64,000 bases of DNA from Desulfobulbaceae bacterium (GCA_013201405.1 JABMJC010000002.1:1-64000), one strand, 5' to 3'. Counted from the stretch's first letter, positions 49,499 to 59,968 are shown. Notes: a model not told the origin generated them from the sequence alone. A program made the numbers and translations.

Positions 49499-51098
49499 AG
49501 ATTTTTCTGCGCTGACCACGGTGGCAAGGCTGACCGGGCTTGCCAGGCACCCCTACGACCTGACCCGGCCGGAAGCACTTTCGCCTGCTCGACTCCAGAG
49601 CTGTAAAAGTAGCGCTTGCGGCTTTGATTTGCTGTATGCCACCGAGCGGCTTGATGATGAGGTGCTGGCTGCGCTGCAAGCACTTGCCGATGAGGCGGAG
49701 CTGGTTGAGCAGTTCATGTCCATGAAAAGGGGGGCAGTGCTGAACCGGATAGAAGGCTTTGCCAGCGAGGAGCGACAAGTACTCCACACGGCTTCCCGGG
49801 ATATTTTTACGGAGCAGCCCCATTATCCCGAGGCCACGGATAAGGCCAAAAAAGAGCTGGAGAAGTTGCGCCTTTTTTTGGAGGACTTGGCCTCCGGCAC
49901 CCTGGTCAATGCCAATGGCGAGCCCTTCACCACCTTAGTACAGGTGGGGATCGGAGGCTCAGACTTGGGGCCAAGGGCCCTGTCCTTGGCTTTGCAGGCC
50001 TATACCCTGCCCGGCAGGGAAGCCCGTTTTATCGCCAATGTAGACCCGGATGATACAGCGGCCATTCTTGACGGCCTGGATCTTGGCCGCAGTCTTTTTG
50101 TGATCGTGTCCAAAAGCGGTACCACCCTTGAGACACTGACCAATGAGGAACTGGTGCGCACGGCCCTTGTCCGCGCAGGCCTGGAGCCCAAAGAGCATCT
50201 TTTGGCGGTCACCGGCCAGGGCAGCCCCATGGACGATTCCAGCCGCTACCTGGCTTCCTTCTACATGTACGATTACATTGGCGGCCGCTATTCAGCCACC
50301 TCCATGGTGGGCGCTCTTACCCTTGGTTTCATCCTGGGTTATGAGGCACTTTTAGAAATCCTGCGCGGCGCCTGGGAGATGGATGTTGTCGGCGAACAAA
50401 CAGATATTCGCAAGAACCTGCCCCTGCTCATGGCCTTGATCGGTGTCTGGAACCGCAACTTTCTTGGATGCACCACCTGCGCCATTTTGCCCTACAGCCA
50501 GGCCTTATCCCGTTTTCCTGCACACTTGCAACAGTGTGATATGGAAAGCAATGGCAAGTCTGTCACTCGCCAGGGACATGCGGTCGAATGGAAGACCGGG
50601 CCAATCATCTGGGGCGAGCCAGGGACCAACGGCCAGCATGCCTTCTACCAGCTCATCCACCAGGGCACCGAGATCGTTCCCGTTGAATTCATCGGTTTTC
50701 GTCGCAATCAGCGTGGACTGGACATTGAGGTGGGCCAAACCAGTTCGCAGCAGAAACTCGTTGCCAATATGCTGGCCCAGTCCCTGGCCCTGGCGCAGGG
50801 TAAGGAGGATGCCAATCCTGCACGGCGTTTTCCCGGCAACCGACCAAACCTGGTGCTCATTGCCGAGCAGCTCACTCCATACCAGATGGGCGCCCTGTTG
50901 GCCCTGTATGAGCATCGTATCGCTTTTCAGGGTTTTTGTTGGAATATCAACTCATTCGATCAGGAAGGGGTGCAGTTGGGCAAGGTCTTGGCAACAAAGT
51001 TGCTGCATCTTCTTGCAAATAGAGACAAAAGCGCTCCTGCACAGGTGCGGACATCCACTGTGGAGGAGGCCTTGCTGCAAGAGGCGGGCATGCTCTAG
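49488..51098 (+). CDS. pgi: Glucose-6-phosphate isomerase
   Basis: [70 protein letters not shown]; overlaps rpe by 11 bp. Confidence 0.96.
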   Translation: MRYKDFSALTTVARLTGLARHPYDLTRPEALSPARLQSCKSSACGFDLLYATERLDDEVLAALQALADEAELVEQFMSMKRGAVLNRIEGFASEERQVLHTASRDIFTEQPHYPEATDKAKKELEKLRLFLEDLASGTLVNANGEPFTTLVQVGIGGSDLGPRALSLALQAYTLPGREARFIANVDPDDTAAILDGLDLGRSLFVIVSKSGTTLETLTNEELVRTALVRAGLEPKEHLLAVTGQGSPMDDSSRYLASFYMYDYIGGRYSATSMVGALTLGFILGYEALLEILRGAWEMDVVGEQTDIRKNLPLLMALIGVWNRNFLGCTTCAILPYSQALSRFPAHLQQCDMESNGKSVTRQGHAVEWKTGPIIWGEPGTNGQHAFYQLIHQGTEIVPVEFIGFRRNQRGLDIEVGQTSSQQKLVANMLAQSLALAQGKEDANPARRFPGNRPNLVLIAEQLTPYQMGALLALYEHRIAFQGFCWNINSFDQEGVQLGKVLATKLLHLLANRDKSAPAQVRTSTVEEALLQEAGML

Positions 51099-51151
51099 AG
51101 CATGCCAAAATTTGAATGATTTTTCAGCAGTTATGCAGGTTTGAATTTTAG

Positions 51152-51180
51152 TTGACAAAGATTTTGCGGGCGTTTATGCT
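51152..51180 (+). promoter_or_regulatory. Candidate sigma70-type promoter for dsrA
   Basis: TTGACA-N17-TATGCT; 5' leader of about 120 nt to the dsrA start. Confidence 0.6.
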
Positions 51181-51242
51181 CAGCTGATGAATGAGTATTC
51201 AATATAGGTTGTTGCACTCCCGCCTGTTTCGTCTGTAATACT

Positions 51243-51272
51243 ACGGGCGGAGCTGGGAACTCCCGTTTTTTT
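51243..51272 (+). terminator. Attenuator-like hairpin with T7 tract in the dsrA leader
   Basis: ACGGG(cgg)AG…CTCCCGT followed by TTTTTTT, lying between the candidate promoter and the dsrA start at 51303. Confidence 0.55.
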
Positions 51273-51302
51273 CAACCTCACATTTTTTCAGGAGGAAAAC
51301 TG

Positions 51303-52592
51303 ATGGCAAAGCAGCACAAAACGCCTCTACTGGACGAGCTGGAAAAAGGCCCTTGGCCGAGTTTCGTCACCGACCTTAAGCAGCAGGCAGAGACCAAGCC
51401 GGAGTGCTGGGATATCCTTGGCCAGCTTGAGCTTTCCTACAAAGATCGCATTACCCACTGGAAGCACGGCGGTATCGTTGGTGTTTTCGGTTATGGCGGC
51501 GGCATCGTTGGCCGCTATTCGGATGTGCCGGATCAGTTTCCCGGCGTGGAGCATTTCCACACCTTACGCGTGGCCCAGCCTTCCGGAATGTATTATAGCA
51601 CCGAGAATTTGCGCGCCCTGATGGACCTTTGGGAGAAATACGGCTCTGGTGTAACCAATATACACGGGTCCACCGGCGACATGATTTTTCTGGGCACCCG
51701 CACCGAGAATCTCGAGCCCCTGTTCTGGGACTTGACCCATAACCTCGGTCAGGACTTGGGCGGTTCTGGTTCTAACCTGCGTACTCCCTCTTGCTGTCTG
51801 GGTGTTTCCCGCTGTGAGTGGTCCTGCTATGATACCCAGGAAGTATGCCACAGCCTGACCATGCACTATCAGGACGAAATCCACCGTCCTGCCTTTCCCT
51901 ACAAGTTCAAATTCAAATTTTCCGGTTGTCCGAACGACTGTGTGGCGGCAATAGCCCGTTCCGACTTTGCCGTTATCGGCACCTGGAAGGATAAAATCCG
52001 TATCGATCAGGCTGCAGTCAAAAAGTATATCGACAACGATCCAGCGTATCCGTCCTGCGGTGGCGCCCACAAGGGGCGTGATTGGGGCAAGTTTGATATT
52101 CGCAAAGAGGTACTCAATCTCTGTCCGACCCGCTGCATGTGGATGGAAGGAGATGAACTGAAGATCGACGATGCGGAATGTAACCGTTGCATGCATTGTA
52201 TCAATGTTATGCCCCGTGCTCTGCGCCCTGGCGTGGAAAAAGGCGCCAGCATCTGTATCGGCGCTAAGGCCCCGATTCTGGATGGTGCTCAGTTCGGTAC
52301 CCTGATTATTCCCTTTGTTCAAGTGACCAAGGATAACGACTTCCAGGATCTGATCGATGTGATCGAAAAGGTTTGGGACTGGTGGATGGAGGTTGGCAAG
52401 AACCGTGAGCGCGTGGGTGAAACCATGCAGCGTGTCGGCCTGCCCACCTTCCTCAGTGTTATGGAAATCGAGCCCATGCCACAGCATATTCAGGAGCCAC
52501 GTTCCAACCCCTATGTGTTCTGGAAGGAAGAGGAAGTACCTGGCGGTTGGGAGCGTGATATCGTTGAGTTCCGCAAGCGGCACGCAGCCTGA
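51303..52592 (+). CDS. dsrA: Dissimilatory sulfite reductase alpha subunit
   Basis: TPLLDELEKGPWPSFVTDLK…YGGGIVGRYSD…TPSCCLGVSRCEWSCYDTQ…FKFSGCPNDCVAAIARSDF; ferredoxin-like CNRCMHC. Confidence 0.98.
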   Translation: MAKQHKTPLLDELEKGPWPSFVTDLKQQAETKPECWDILGQLELSYKDRITHWKHGGIVGVFGYGGGIVGRYSDVPDQFPGVEHFHTLRVAQPSGMYYSTENLRALMDLWEKYGSGVTNIHGSTGDMIFLGTRTENLEPLFWDLTHNLGQDLGGSGSNLRTPSCCLGVSRCEWSCYDTQEVCHSLTMHYQDEIHRPAFPYKFKFKFSGCPNDCVAAIARSDFAVIGTWKDKIRIDQAAVKKYIDNDPAYPSCGGAHKGRDWGKFDIRKEVLNLCPTRCMWMEGDELKIDDAECNRCMHCINVMPRALRPGVEKGASICIGAKAPILDGAQFGTLIIPFVQVTKDNDFQDLIDVIEKVWDWWMEVGKNRERVGETMQRVGLPTFLSVMEIEPMPQHIQEPRSNPYVFWKEEEVPGGWERDIVEFRKRHAA

Positions 52593-52646
52593 TGATCACC
52601 GCAAAAATTACTCCATTAATTGATATTTAAACGAAGGAGACAGAAC

Positions 52647-53786
52647 ATGGGTTACGATCCGAAAAATCCTATGGAAGGCCGTCTCACCGACTTGGGGCCG
52701 CACTATTTCGGCGATTTTCTCCCACCGGTGATCAAGGAAAATAAAGGCAAATGGCTGTACCATGAAATTTTGGAGCCGGGCGTGCTGGTGCATGTCGCTG
52801 ACAGTGGTGCCAAAGTTTTTACGGTACGCTGCGGTTCTCCCCGCTTGGTAACCGTGAATTATGTGCGGGATATTTGCGATATCGCTGACAAGCACTGTGA
52901 TGGCTTTGTTCGCTTCACCACCCGCAACAACATCGAGTTCATGGTGGATGCCGAAGAGAAAGTCGCTCCCCTGAAGGAAACCATCAAGAGTTATGGCAAC
53001 AAATTCCCCATTGGCGGTACTGGTGCCTGTGTTACCAATATCGTGCATACCCAGGGTTGGATCCACTGCCATACTCCGGCTACCGATGCTTCCGGTCCGG
53101 TTAAGGCGGTTATGGATGATCTGTTCGACTATTTTGGCAGCATGACTCTGCCGGCCCAAGTGCGCATCGCTTTGGCCTGCTGCTTGAACATGTGCGGTGC
53201 AGTGCATGCATCTGATATCGCCATTCTGGGTGTACACCGCAAGCCGCCGATGATCGACCATGAGCGTATTACTGGCGTTTGCGAGTTGCCCTTGGCCATT
53301 GCTTCCTGTCCGCTGGGTGCGGTAAGGCCGGCAAAAGCCACGGTAAAAGGCGAAGAGATCAGGACCGTTACGGTAAACGCCGAGCGTTGTATGTTCTGCG
53401 GTAACTGCTACACCATGTGTCCGGCCATGCCGCTTTCAGATCCTGAGGGTGACGGTATTGCAATCCTGGTTGGGGGCAAGGTCTCTAACTCTAAATCTGC
53501 GCCCAAGTTTTCCAAACTGGTGGTGCCGTTTTTGCCGAACAACACCCCTCGCTGGCCAGAAACCGTGGCCTGCGTACGTCAGATTCTGGAAGTCTACGCC
53601 AAAGATGCGCGCAAGTACGAGCGCTTGGGCGAATGGGCAGAACGGATCGGATGGGAGAAATTCTTTGAAAAGACAGGCCTCCCCTTTACTGAGAAATCCA
53701 TTGACGACTACCGTCTAGCGTACACAACGTGGCGTACAAGTACTTTGTTCAAGTACACCACCCACACCGATTCCTATACCAAGTAA
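52647..53786 (+). CDS. dsrB: Dissimilatory sulfite reductase beta subunit
   Basis: [40 protein letters not shown]…TRNNIEFMV…[18 protein letters not shown]…[15 protein letters not shown]. Confidence 0.98.
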   Translation: MGYDPKNPMEGRLTDLGPHYFGDFLPPVIKENKGKWLYHEILEPGVLVHVADSGAKVFTVRCGSPRLVTVNYVRDICDIADKHCDGFVRFTTRNNIEFMVDAEEKVAPLKETIKSYGNKFPIGGTGACVTNIVHTQGWIHCHTPATDASGPVKAVMDDLFDYFGSMTLPAQVRIALACCLNMCGAVHASDIAILGVHRKPPMIDHERITGVCELPLAIASCPLGAVRPAKATVKGEEIRTVTVNAERCMFCGNCYTMCPAMPLSDPEGDGIAILVGGKVSNSKSAPKFSKLVVPFLPNNTPRWPETVACVRQILEVYAKDARKYERLGEWAERIGWEKFFEKTGLPFTEKSIDDYRLAYTTWRTSTLFKYTTHTDSYTK

Positions 53787-53794
53787 TCTGACCT

Positions 53795-53845
53795 TTGCCC
53801 GGTCAACCCTCATGCCACGGGGGATGGCCGGGCAATTCCTTTTTT
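53795..53845 (+). terminator. Intrinsic terminator between dsrB and dsrD
   Basis: TTGCCCGG…CCGGGCAA stem (with inner CCC/GGG pairing) followed by TTCCTTTTTT. Confidence 0.75.
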
Positions 53846-53865
53846 AACAATACAAGGAGCTTCCC

Positions 53866-54096
53866 ATGGCATTAAGCACTGAAGAATTGAAGAAAGCCAT
53901 CATCGAGAAGGCTAAAAAGTCCCCCAAGCCACAGCTGTACATCAAAGATTTCTACGAGTGCGACCCAGATGCCAAGCCCCGTGACATCAAAAAAGTTGCC
54001 AACGCGCTGGTCACCGAAGGTGAGTTGATGTTTTGGTCTTCGGGTTCCACCACCATGTATGCTCGTCCAGACCGCATTCAGAACGAAGAGAAGTAA
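53866..54096 (+). CDS. dsrD: Dissimilatory sulfite reductase-associated protein DsrD
   Basis: KAIIEKAKKSPKPQLYIKDFYECDPDAKPRDIKKVANALVTEGELMFWSSGSTTMY; directly follows dsrAB. Confidence 0.96.
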   Translation: MALSTEELKKAIIEKAKKSPKPQLYIKDFYECDPDAKPRDIKKVANALVTEGELMFWSSGSTTMYARPDRIQNEEK

Positions 54097-54125
54097 GGCA
54101 TATCTCTTAAATAGACTGCTATTCA

Positions 54126-54158
54126 GCAGGGATCTTGCGGGATCTCTGCTTTTTTTTT
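54126..54158 (+). terminator. Intrinsic terminator after dsrD
   Basis: GCAGGGATC ttgcgg GATCTCTGC stem followed by T9. Confidence 0.85.
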
Positions 54159-54213
54159 ACGAAGGGGCAAAAGACGCATCTGACCGGTTCCGGCGGTATA
54201 GTGCCACTTCATC

Positions 54214-54951
54214 ATGCAAGAGCTTATTTATTATCAACAACTTGACTCCACCAATCGTCTGGCTAAGGAACTGGCCCATCAAGGTGCTGTTGCAGGAACT
54301 GTAGTTCAGGCAAAGAGGCAGAGTGCTGGTCGGGGACAGTACGAGCGCTCTTTTCTTTCTCCTCCAGGCGGCCTGTATTTTTCTCTCATTCTACATCCGA
54401 CACTCAGTGCGCAGGAAATCGCTCTGGTGACCTTGGCTGCAGGTTTGGGTTGTCGCGATGCCATCCAGGCGCAATGCGGACTTGCGACCCAAATCAAATG
54501 GCCCAACGACCTCTATTGTTCCGGGAAAAAAATAGCAGGCATCTTGTCGGAATATTGCCTGGAAATGGCAGACAGCGGCAAAACTCCAGCTGTGGTGGTG
54601 GGCGTCGGTATGAACGTGAACAGTCGCAGCACTGATTTTCCGGCGGAGTTGCAGGGGCAACTCAGCACCCTGCTTGATTGTTGTGGAAAACGACAAGATA
54701 TGGCCGCACTTTTACAGGCCTGTGTGGAGAGCATTGGCTGGCGGGTGGAGCAACTGACGAATAGCCGCAGCGTCTTTCTTACGCAGTGGCAACAGGCGGA
54801 TTATCTTTTTGGCCGTAAGGTGCAGCACCTGCTGCGCGATGAGCAACTTGCCCTTGGTATTGGTCAGGGCATTGACGAACAGGGCCGCTACCTTCTTCTG
54901 GATAGCGGTCAATTGCGCAGAATTTTGGGTGGCCAGCTTAGGCCACTTTGA
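54214..54951 (+). CDS. birA: Biotin-[acetyl-CoA-carboxylase] ligase BirA-type
   Basis: LDSTNRLAKEL, QSAGRGQYERSFLSPPGGLYFSLIL, IKWPNDLYCSGKKIAGILSE. Confidence 0.92.
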   Translation: MQELIYYQQLDSTNRLAKELAHQGAVAGTVVQAKRQSAGRGQYERSFLSPPGGLYFSLILHPTLSAQEIALVTLAAGLGCRDAIQAQCGLATQIKWPNDLYCSGKKIAGILSEYCLEMADSGKTPAVVVGVGMNVNSRSTDFPAELQGQLSTLLDCCGKRQDMAALLQACVESIGWRVEQLTNSRSVFLTQWQQADYLFGRKVQHLLRDEQLALGIGQGIDEQGRYLLLDSGQLRRILGGQLRPL

Positions 54952-55000
54952 ACCGGAAGCAGGCGTCAAGCAGTTGCAGATTGCTCCATGGGAGTGCAAG

Positions 55001-56008
55001 ATGGATGAACAAATTTTTTCAGCCTTGGTGGTGCGCAAGCATGCAGATGGCAGCTGTACGCGGGCAATTGAAGAGCGCCGTGTGCGCGAGTTGCCTGTTG
55101 GTGATGTTTTGGTGCGGGTACTTTACTCATCCTTGAACTACAAGGATGCACTGTCCGGCAGTGGTAATACCGGTGTCAGCAAACATTATCCCCATACTCC
55201 AGGTGTTGATGCGGCGGGTGTGGTTGTGCAGTCGGCTGATGCGGCCTTCAAACCAGATGATGCGGTGCTTTGCACAGGATATGATCTGGGTATGAATACT
55301 CCCGGTGGGCTGGGGCAGTACATCCGTGTACCAGCAAAATGGCTCGTACACAAGCCGGCTTCCTTATCACTGCTGGAGAGCATGCAATACGGCACCGCAG
55401 GGTATACTGCGGCCCTTTGTGTGCTGGCACTGCAGGATGGCGAAATTACCACAGATTCTGGGGATATCCTGGTGACTGGAGCCACAGGCGGGGTGGGCAG
55501 CATTGCTGTGCATTTGCTCAGCCAGTTGGGCTATCGAGTTACAGCTTTGACCAGTAAAGAACATGCTGCAGAATTTTTACGTGATCTTGGGGCTGTTGCC
55601 ATAGAAGCCGTGCAGCAGTTTATGCACAACAAGGACAAATTGCTTTTGCCTGCGCGCTGGGCAGGCGTGGTGGACACGGTTGGTGGCGAAATTTTAGCTA
55701 CTGCGGTTAAAAGTACCGGTTTTGACGGCGTGATAACCTGTTGTGGCAATGCCGCCTCCCACGACCTGCCACTCAACGTGTATCCCTTTATCCTGCGCGG
55801 TGTACACCTAATTGGTATCTATTCAGCCGAAAGCCCGATGCACAAGCGGCTACGGGTATGGGAGAAACTGGCTGGAGAATGGAAGCTGCCGAAGATGGTT
55901 GAATTGAGCAGAATTATTCCTTTGGCCCAGGTGCCTGTCGAGATGGATGCCATGTTGGCAGGGCAAGCCCACGGGCGTATTGTGGTCGACATGCAGGAGG
56001 TTGGATGA
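55001..56008 (+). CDS. YhdH/AcuI-family zinc-free quinone oxidoreductase (acrylyl-CoA reductase-like)
   Basis: SSLNYKDALSGSGNTGVSKHYPHTPGVDAAGVV…GTAGYTAALCV…VTGATGGVGSIAVHLLSQLGY. Confidence 0.9.
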   Translation: MDEQIFSALVVRKHADGSCTRAIEERRVRELPVGDVLVRVLYSSLNYKDALSGSGNTGVSKHYPHTPGVDAAGVVVQSADAAFKPDDAVLCTGYDLGMNTPGGLGQYIRVPAKWLVHKPASLSLLESMQYGTAGYTAALCVLALQDGEITTDSGDILVTGATGGVGSIAVHLLSQLGYRVTALTSKEHAAEFLRDLGAVAIEAVQQFMHNKDKLLLPARWAGVVDTVGGEILATAVKSTGFDGVITCCGNAASHDLPLNVYPFILRGVHLIGIYSAESPMHKRLRVWEKLAGEWKLPKMVELSRIIPLAQVPVEMDAMLAGQAHGRIVVDMQEVG

Positions 56009-56976
56009 ACGTCTCTGAGGCAAAGCAGGTGCTGGCCATTGAGGCTGAAGGATTGCGGGCTGTGCATGATCGGTTGGGTTTGGAATTTGACGAAGCTATC
56101 AAACTGATCATGGCCTGTCCCAGCAGGGTGGTGGTCACCGGTATAGGCAAATCTGGTTTGGTCGGCCAAAAAATTGCAGCAACGCTCAATTCCACTGGCA
56201 GCCCTGCGTTTTTTCTCCACCCGGTAGAGGCCATGCATGGTGATTTGGGATTGGTGTCGCCCACTGATGTGGTGCTGGCCCTGTCCTATTCCGGCGAAAC
56301 TGCTGAACTCAATCAGCTACTCCACAGTTTGCAGCAGCGCCATGTGCCGATTGTTGCCATCTGTGGTTGTCCGGACTCCACCTTGGGGCAACTGGCCAAG
56401 GTAGTGCTCAACTCAGCGGTACCACGGGAAGCTTGCCCCTTGGGACTGGCACCAACAGCGTCGACCACGGCAATGCTTGCCCTGGGTGATGCACTGGCAG
56501 TGGTGCTGCTTGATCGCAAGCATTTCAAGATTGAAGATTTTCGTCGCAATCATCCCGGTGGCAGCCTGGGGGCACGCTTGAAGGTGGCCATTCGGGAAGT
56601 AATGCTGACAGGTGCAGCTGTGCCGCAGGTGCAGCTAACAACAAGCCTGGCAGCCACCCTGACCGAGTTGAATGAAAAAAATCTGGGTGCAGTTTTTGTG
56701 CTCGGAGAGCAGGGAGAGCTGGTTGGCATTGTTACGGATGGGGACATCCGTCGCGGCCTGTCTTCAGGACGCTCCTTTGAGTCGCTTGATCTGCACCAGG
56801 TGATGACCGCAAATCCTCTGTCTATTGCCAGTGATCTTTTGGCTGCAGATGCACTCAGCCTTATGCAGCAGCATGAAATAACCGTGTTGGCAGTGATTGA
56901 TCAAGACAGGCATTTTCAGGGCATTGTCCATCTGCACAACTTGCTTGGCAAGGGCGAATTCCGCTTCCTTATTTGA
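56005..56976 (+). CDS. kdsD: Arabinose-5-phosphate isomerase KdsD/KpsF (SIS plus CBS domains)
   Basis: VVVTGIGKSGLVGQKIAATLNSTGSPAFFLHPVEAMHGDLGLV…SYSGETAELNQLL…HPGGSLGARL; tandem CBS. Confidence 0.95.
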   Translation: MNVSEAKQVLAIEAEGLRAVHDRLGLEFDEAIKLIMACPSRVVVTGIGKSGLVGQKIAATLNSTGSPAFFLHPVEAMHGDLGLVSPTDVVLALSYSGETAELNQLLHSLQQRHVPIVAICGCPDSTLGQLAKVVLNSAVPREACPLGLAPTASTTAMLALGDALAVVLLDRKHFKIEDFRRNHPGGSLGARLKVAIREVMLTGAAVPQVQLTTSLAATLTELNEKNLGAVFVLGEQGELVGIVTDGDIRRGLSSGRSFESLDLHQVMTANPLSIASDLLAADALSLMQQHEITVLAVIDQDRHFQGIVHLHNLLGKGEFRFLI

Positions 56977-57117
56977 TTGTTGACCACTGCCCGTCGAAGA
57001 TATTTTCTATCTGTCGGCGCCTTTCCAGGTGCTCCACTGATCTTGTTCATGGTAGACAGCAGCGCAGAGCTGCGCCGCGTGTTTGTGGATAGTGAAAAAT
57101 AGATGCGGATGCACGCT

Positions 57118-57756
57118 CTATTTGATGCCGTGTTCAACGGCAAAGCGCACCAGGTCTGCCGAACTTTTCAACCGCAAGGTTTCCATCATACTGTACTTGT
57201 GAAATTCGACTGTTCTGGCCGATATACCGAGTATGGCTGCTGCCTCCTTGACTGAAAGGCCCTCGGCAAGGAGTTGCAGCACTTCGCGTTGGCGGGAGGT
57301 TAATCGGGAGAGGCGATCCTCCTGTTTTCCCTTGGGATGGCTGTGCTGGTAATTGAGCAGCTCTTCGGCCAGTATGGGCGTGATATAGGTTTGCCCCTTG
57401 AGGCCAGAGTTAATGGCAGTCAGCAATTCTGAGGGGGCAGAGTGTTTGAGTACATAACCCGAGGCGCCAGCATCAAAGGCACTAGCCGCATAGGCTACAT
57501 CGAGATGCATGGTGAGAAAGACAACGACGCATTGCGGATTTTTTTTCTTGAGCTGCCTTACCGCCTCGATCCCGTTTAAAAGCGGCATGGATACGTCTGC
57601 CACCACCACATCGGGCATGAGCTTGTCTGCCGCTTCGAGCAAGGCTCGCCCGTCTTCGACCATGCCCACCAGTTGATAGTTTGGTTCAAGCAGACCGCGC
57701 AGGCCTTCGCTCACCATACGATGATCGTCTGCCAGCAGTATTCGTGGTTTTTTCAT
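57118..57756 (-). CDS. NarL/LuxR-type response regulator
   Basis: MKKPRILLADDHRMVSEGLRGLLE receiver; SRLTSRQREVLQLLAEGLSVKEAAAILGISARTVEFHKYSMM HTH. Confidence 0.95.
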   Translation of the reverse strand: MKKPRILLADDHRMVSEGLRGLLEPNYQLVGMVEDGRALLEAADKLMPDVVVADVSMPLLNGIEAVRQLKKKNPQCVVVFLTMHLDVAYAASAFDAGASGYVLKHSAPSELLTAINSGLKGQTYITPILAEELLNYQHSHPKGKQEDRLSRLTSRQREVLQLLAEGLSVKEAAAILGISARTVEFHKYSMMETLRLKSSADLVRFAVEHGIK

Positions 57757-57769
57757 CTTTTCCTCCTTG

Positions 57770-59620
57770 TCATAACGGCACCGACACATCGATCACCGTC
57801 CCTTGCCCCGGTTCGGAGCGGACAGTGAACTCTCCCTTGACGTATTGCACCCGTTCCCGCATGCTTGCCAGGCCAATCCCTGGAGTGTGGCGGGTGCATT
57901 GCGGTTCAAAGCCGGTACCGTCATCTTCGATGGTTGCCAACAGACGGTGCGGAGTTTGTTTGAGGAAGATATCCACATGGTGGGCACGGGCATGCTTGGC
58001 AATGTTGCGCAGGCTTTCCTGAATAACCCGGTACACACACAGGGCAATTTCCTTGGGAATGGTGTCGGAGAGGTCGCTGATATGGCAGCCCACTGGTATG
58101 TTTTCCCGGTCGGTAAAGTTGAGACAGAGGGAGTGTACCGCCTGTTTTAAGCCTAGATCAGCGAGAATGGCTGGATGTAATTCTCGAGAAAGGCTGTGTA
58201 TATCTTTAGACAGAGCAATCAGCTGGGTTTTGATGTGGGCAATCTTTTCCGTCATGGCTGGTCCATAGGGCTGGGCCTGGATTTCCAAGGTGCCTATTTC
58301 AATACTCACTGCCGCCAGCCGCTGGGCATAGTCGTCATGGAATTCTCGGGGCAGGCGGCTGAGTTCCTCTTCCTGGGAAGAGATCAGCCGGCCAGCCAGA
58401 TCTTGAAGTTCTTGCTGGCTGCTCCGCAGAGCCTTTTCCGCCAGTTTGCGATGGTGCAGGTTGAATACCAGCCCAACAATCAAACCCGACTGTATGGCGA
58501 GGAGCAGTACCACGCCGATAATGAGGAATTTGTACTGATCCCACAGGGTGTTTTCACGGAAGAGAACCGTACTGTTACCGGGCAGCAGATCCTCATCAAT
58601 GTGATGGATGCTGAGTTGGCGCCAGTCATAAAGATTGCTGTGACTGCCGCTGGTGACAAAGAACTTTTGCATTGTCGTTGTTTGTCCCCGGAGCATCTGC
58701 AGGGCGAGTTCCGCTGCCTGGGCTCCTTCAAGGCGCAGGGAAATCAGGGGGCCGCCAACAATGCCATGGCCAAGGTAGGACTCGTATGGGCCGAAAACAG
58801 GGTAGTCGCTCACCGCAACAATTGATTGCAGTACATTTTTGGGAATAAAGCTGCGGCCTTTGGCATCGACAAAAAGGGTCGAGTAAAAAATGAGGCTTTC
58901 CTTGGGCAGGCTTTCACAGCGGGAGAGCACTTCTCCCAGGCTCAATCCGGTCAGATCGATTAGTTGGAGACGTTCGCCCATGTCTTTGAGGGCCTTTCTC
59001 AAGGCAATGGCCCGGGCCTCGTCATTTTCAAACGCTCCGGCTATCAGTACCGCATTTTTTGTACCTGGCTTGAGGCGCAGGGCAGAATCCACTAGCTGTT
59101 GCGCCATGGCTGCGGGTTCAAGTATTCCATTGACCCTGTTTTTAAGCGGTGAGGCAAGGAGTTGGTCGCCCAGTGCTTCGGGCACGGAACAGACCACTAT
59201 TGGAATCAGGGGAAAGATGTACTCCCCATAGTCCATCAAAAAGTGGGCGGCTGGGACATCGACACAGATAATCAGATCTATTTTTTTAGCGTGATAGCGC
59301 TGGTGGAGGAGGTCGGCCAGGGCCTGGCGCTGGGCTGTGTCGCGGAAACGGGAAAGATCGAGGTATTCGGGAAAGAGCTGTATGCTGAATTGGGTTTGCT
59401 CGGCAAGTACATCGTGCAGTCCTTTTTCCACCATCTCGGTGGCAGGGAAGCCACGCGGCTGGGAATAGAGAATGACTACCTGTTTCTCCTCTTTTCCTGC
59501 CGGCACGGCAGGTTCGCTGCTCCCCGGTGCAGGCTGCCCGATGAGCAGCATGACCAGGAGAACGGCACAAAAGACTAAGACATTGCGGACTGTGCAGGTA
59601 TGCAGCTTTTTATTCAGCAT
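57770..59620 (-). CDS. NarX-like (HisKA_3) sensor histidine kinase with periplasmic ABC-type substrate-binding-like domain
   Basis: Signal/TM, periplasmic region like the ABC sugar/peptide substrate-binding family, second TM, LPREFHDDYAQRLAAVSIEIG phosphoacceptor, VYRVIQESLRNIAKHARA, HATPase. Confidence 0.9.
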   Translation of the reverse strand: MLNKKLHTCTVRNVLVFCAVLLVMLLIGQPAPGSSEPAVPAGKEEKQVVILYSQPRGFPATEMVEKGLHDVLAEQTQFSIQLFPEYLDLSRFRDTAQRQALADLLHQRYHAKKIDLIICVDVPAAHFLMDYGEYIFPLIPIVVCSVPEALGDQLLASPLKNRVNGILEPAAMAQQLVDSALRLKPGTKNAVLIAGAFENDEARAIALRKALKDMGERLQLIDLTGLSLGEVLSRCESLPKESLIFYSTLFVDAKGRSFIPKNVLQSIVAVSDYPVFGPYESYLGHGIVGGPLISLRLEGAQAAELALQMLRGQTTTMQKFFVTSGSHSNLYDWRQLSIHHIDEDLLPGNSTVLFRENTLWDQYKFLIIGVVLLLAIQSGLIVGLVFNLHHRKLAEKALRSSQQELQDLAGRLISSQEEELSRLPREFHDDYAQRLAAVSIEIGTLEIQAQPYGPAMTEKIAHIKTQLIALSKDIHSLSRELHPAILADLGLKQAVHSLCLNFTDRENIPVGCHISDLSDTIPKEIALCVYRVIQESLRNIAKHARAHHVDIFLKQTPHRLLATIEDDGTGFEPQCTRHTPGIGLASMRERVQYVKGEFTVRSEPGQGTVIDVSVPL

Positions 59621-59792
59621 GGCTCACTCTACCCCCAAACGATAATGACTGCAATTCGACTCTTCAGATTTCAGATACAAGGATACTGCAGAAAAAAATG
59701 ATAGGAACACTCCTGTTGCGGTACAGGATGTTTTTGGTGCGATGGTGGAATTTTGTTTTCGTCCTTCTTGGCTGTGGCTAGGGAGAGAGAAT

Positions 59793-59827
59793 AAAAAAAC
59801 AGCCGGTGCATGGTTTGCACCGGCTGT
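59793..59827 (-). terminator. Intrinsic terminator of the ASST transcription unit (minus strand)
   Basis: Perfect 12-bp inverted repeat ACAGCCGGTGCA-tggtt-TGCACCGGCTGT; on the minus strand followed by T7. Confidence 0.9.
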
Positions 59828-59968
59828 CGCCGAGGACCTGCGTATTGCGTTCTTGGTTTGTTTCTGTCCTGCCCAAGCTGCAGGTGGTTTGGCCTGTTTG
59901 GCCGGCTCCTCAGTTTAACTGCCTGCGGGCATTGTGCAGGCCTTCGGTTTGTAGAGGGATTTCTTTCT

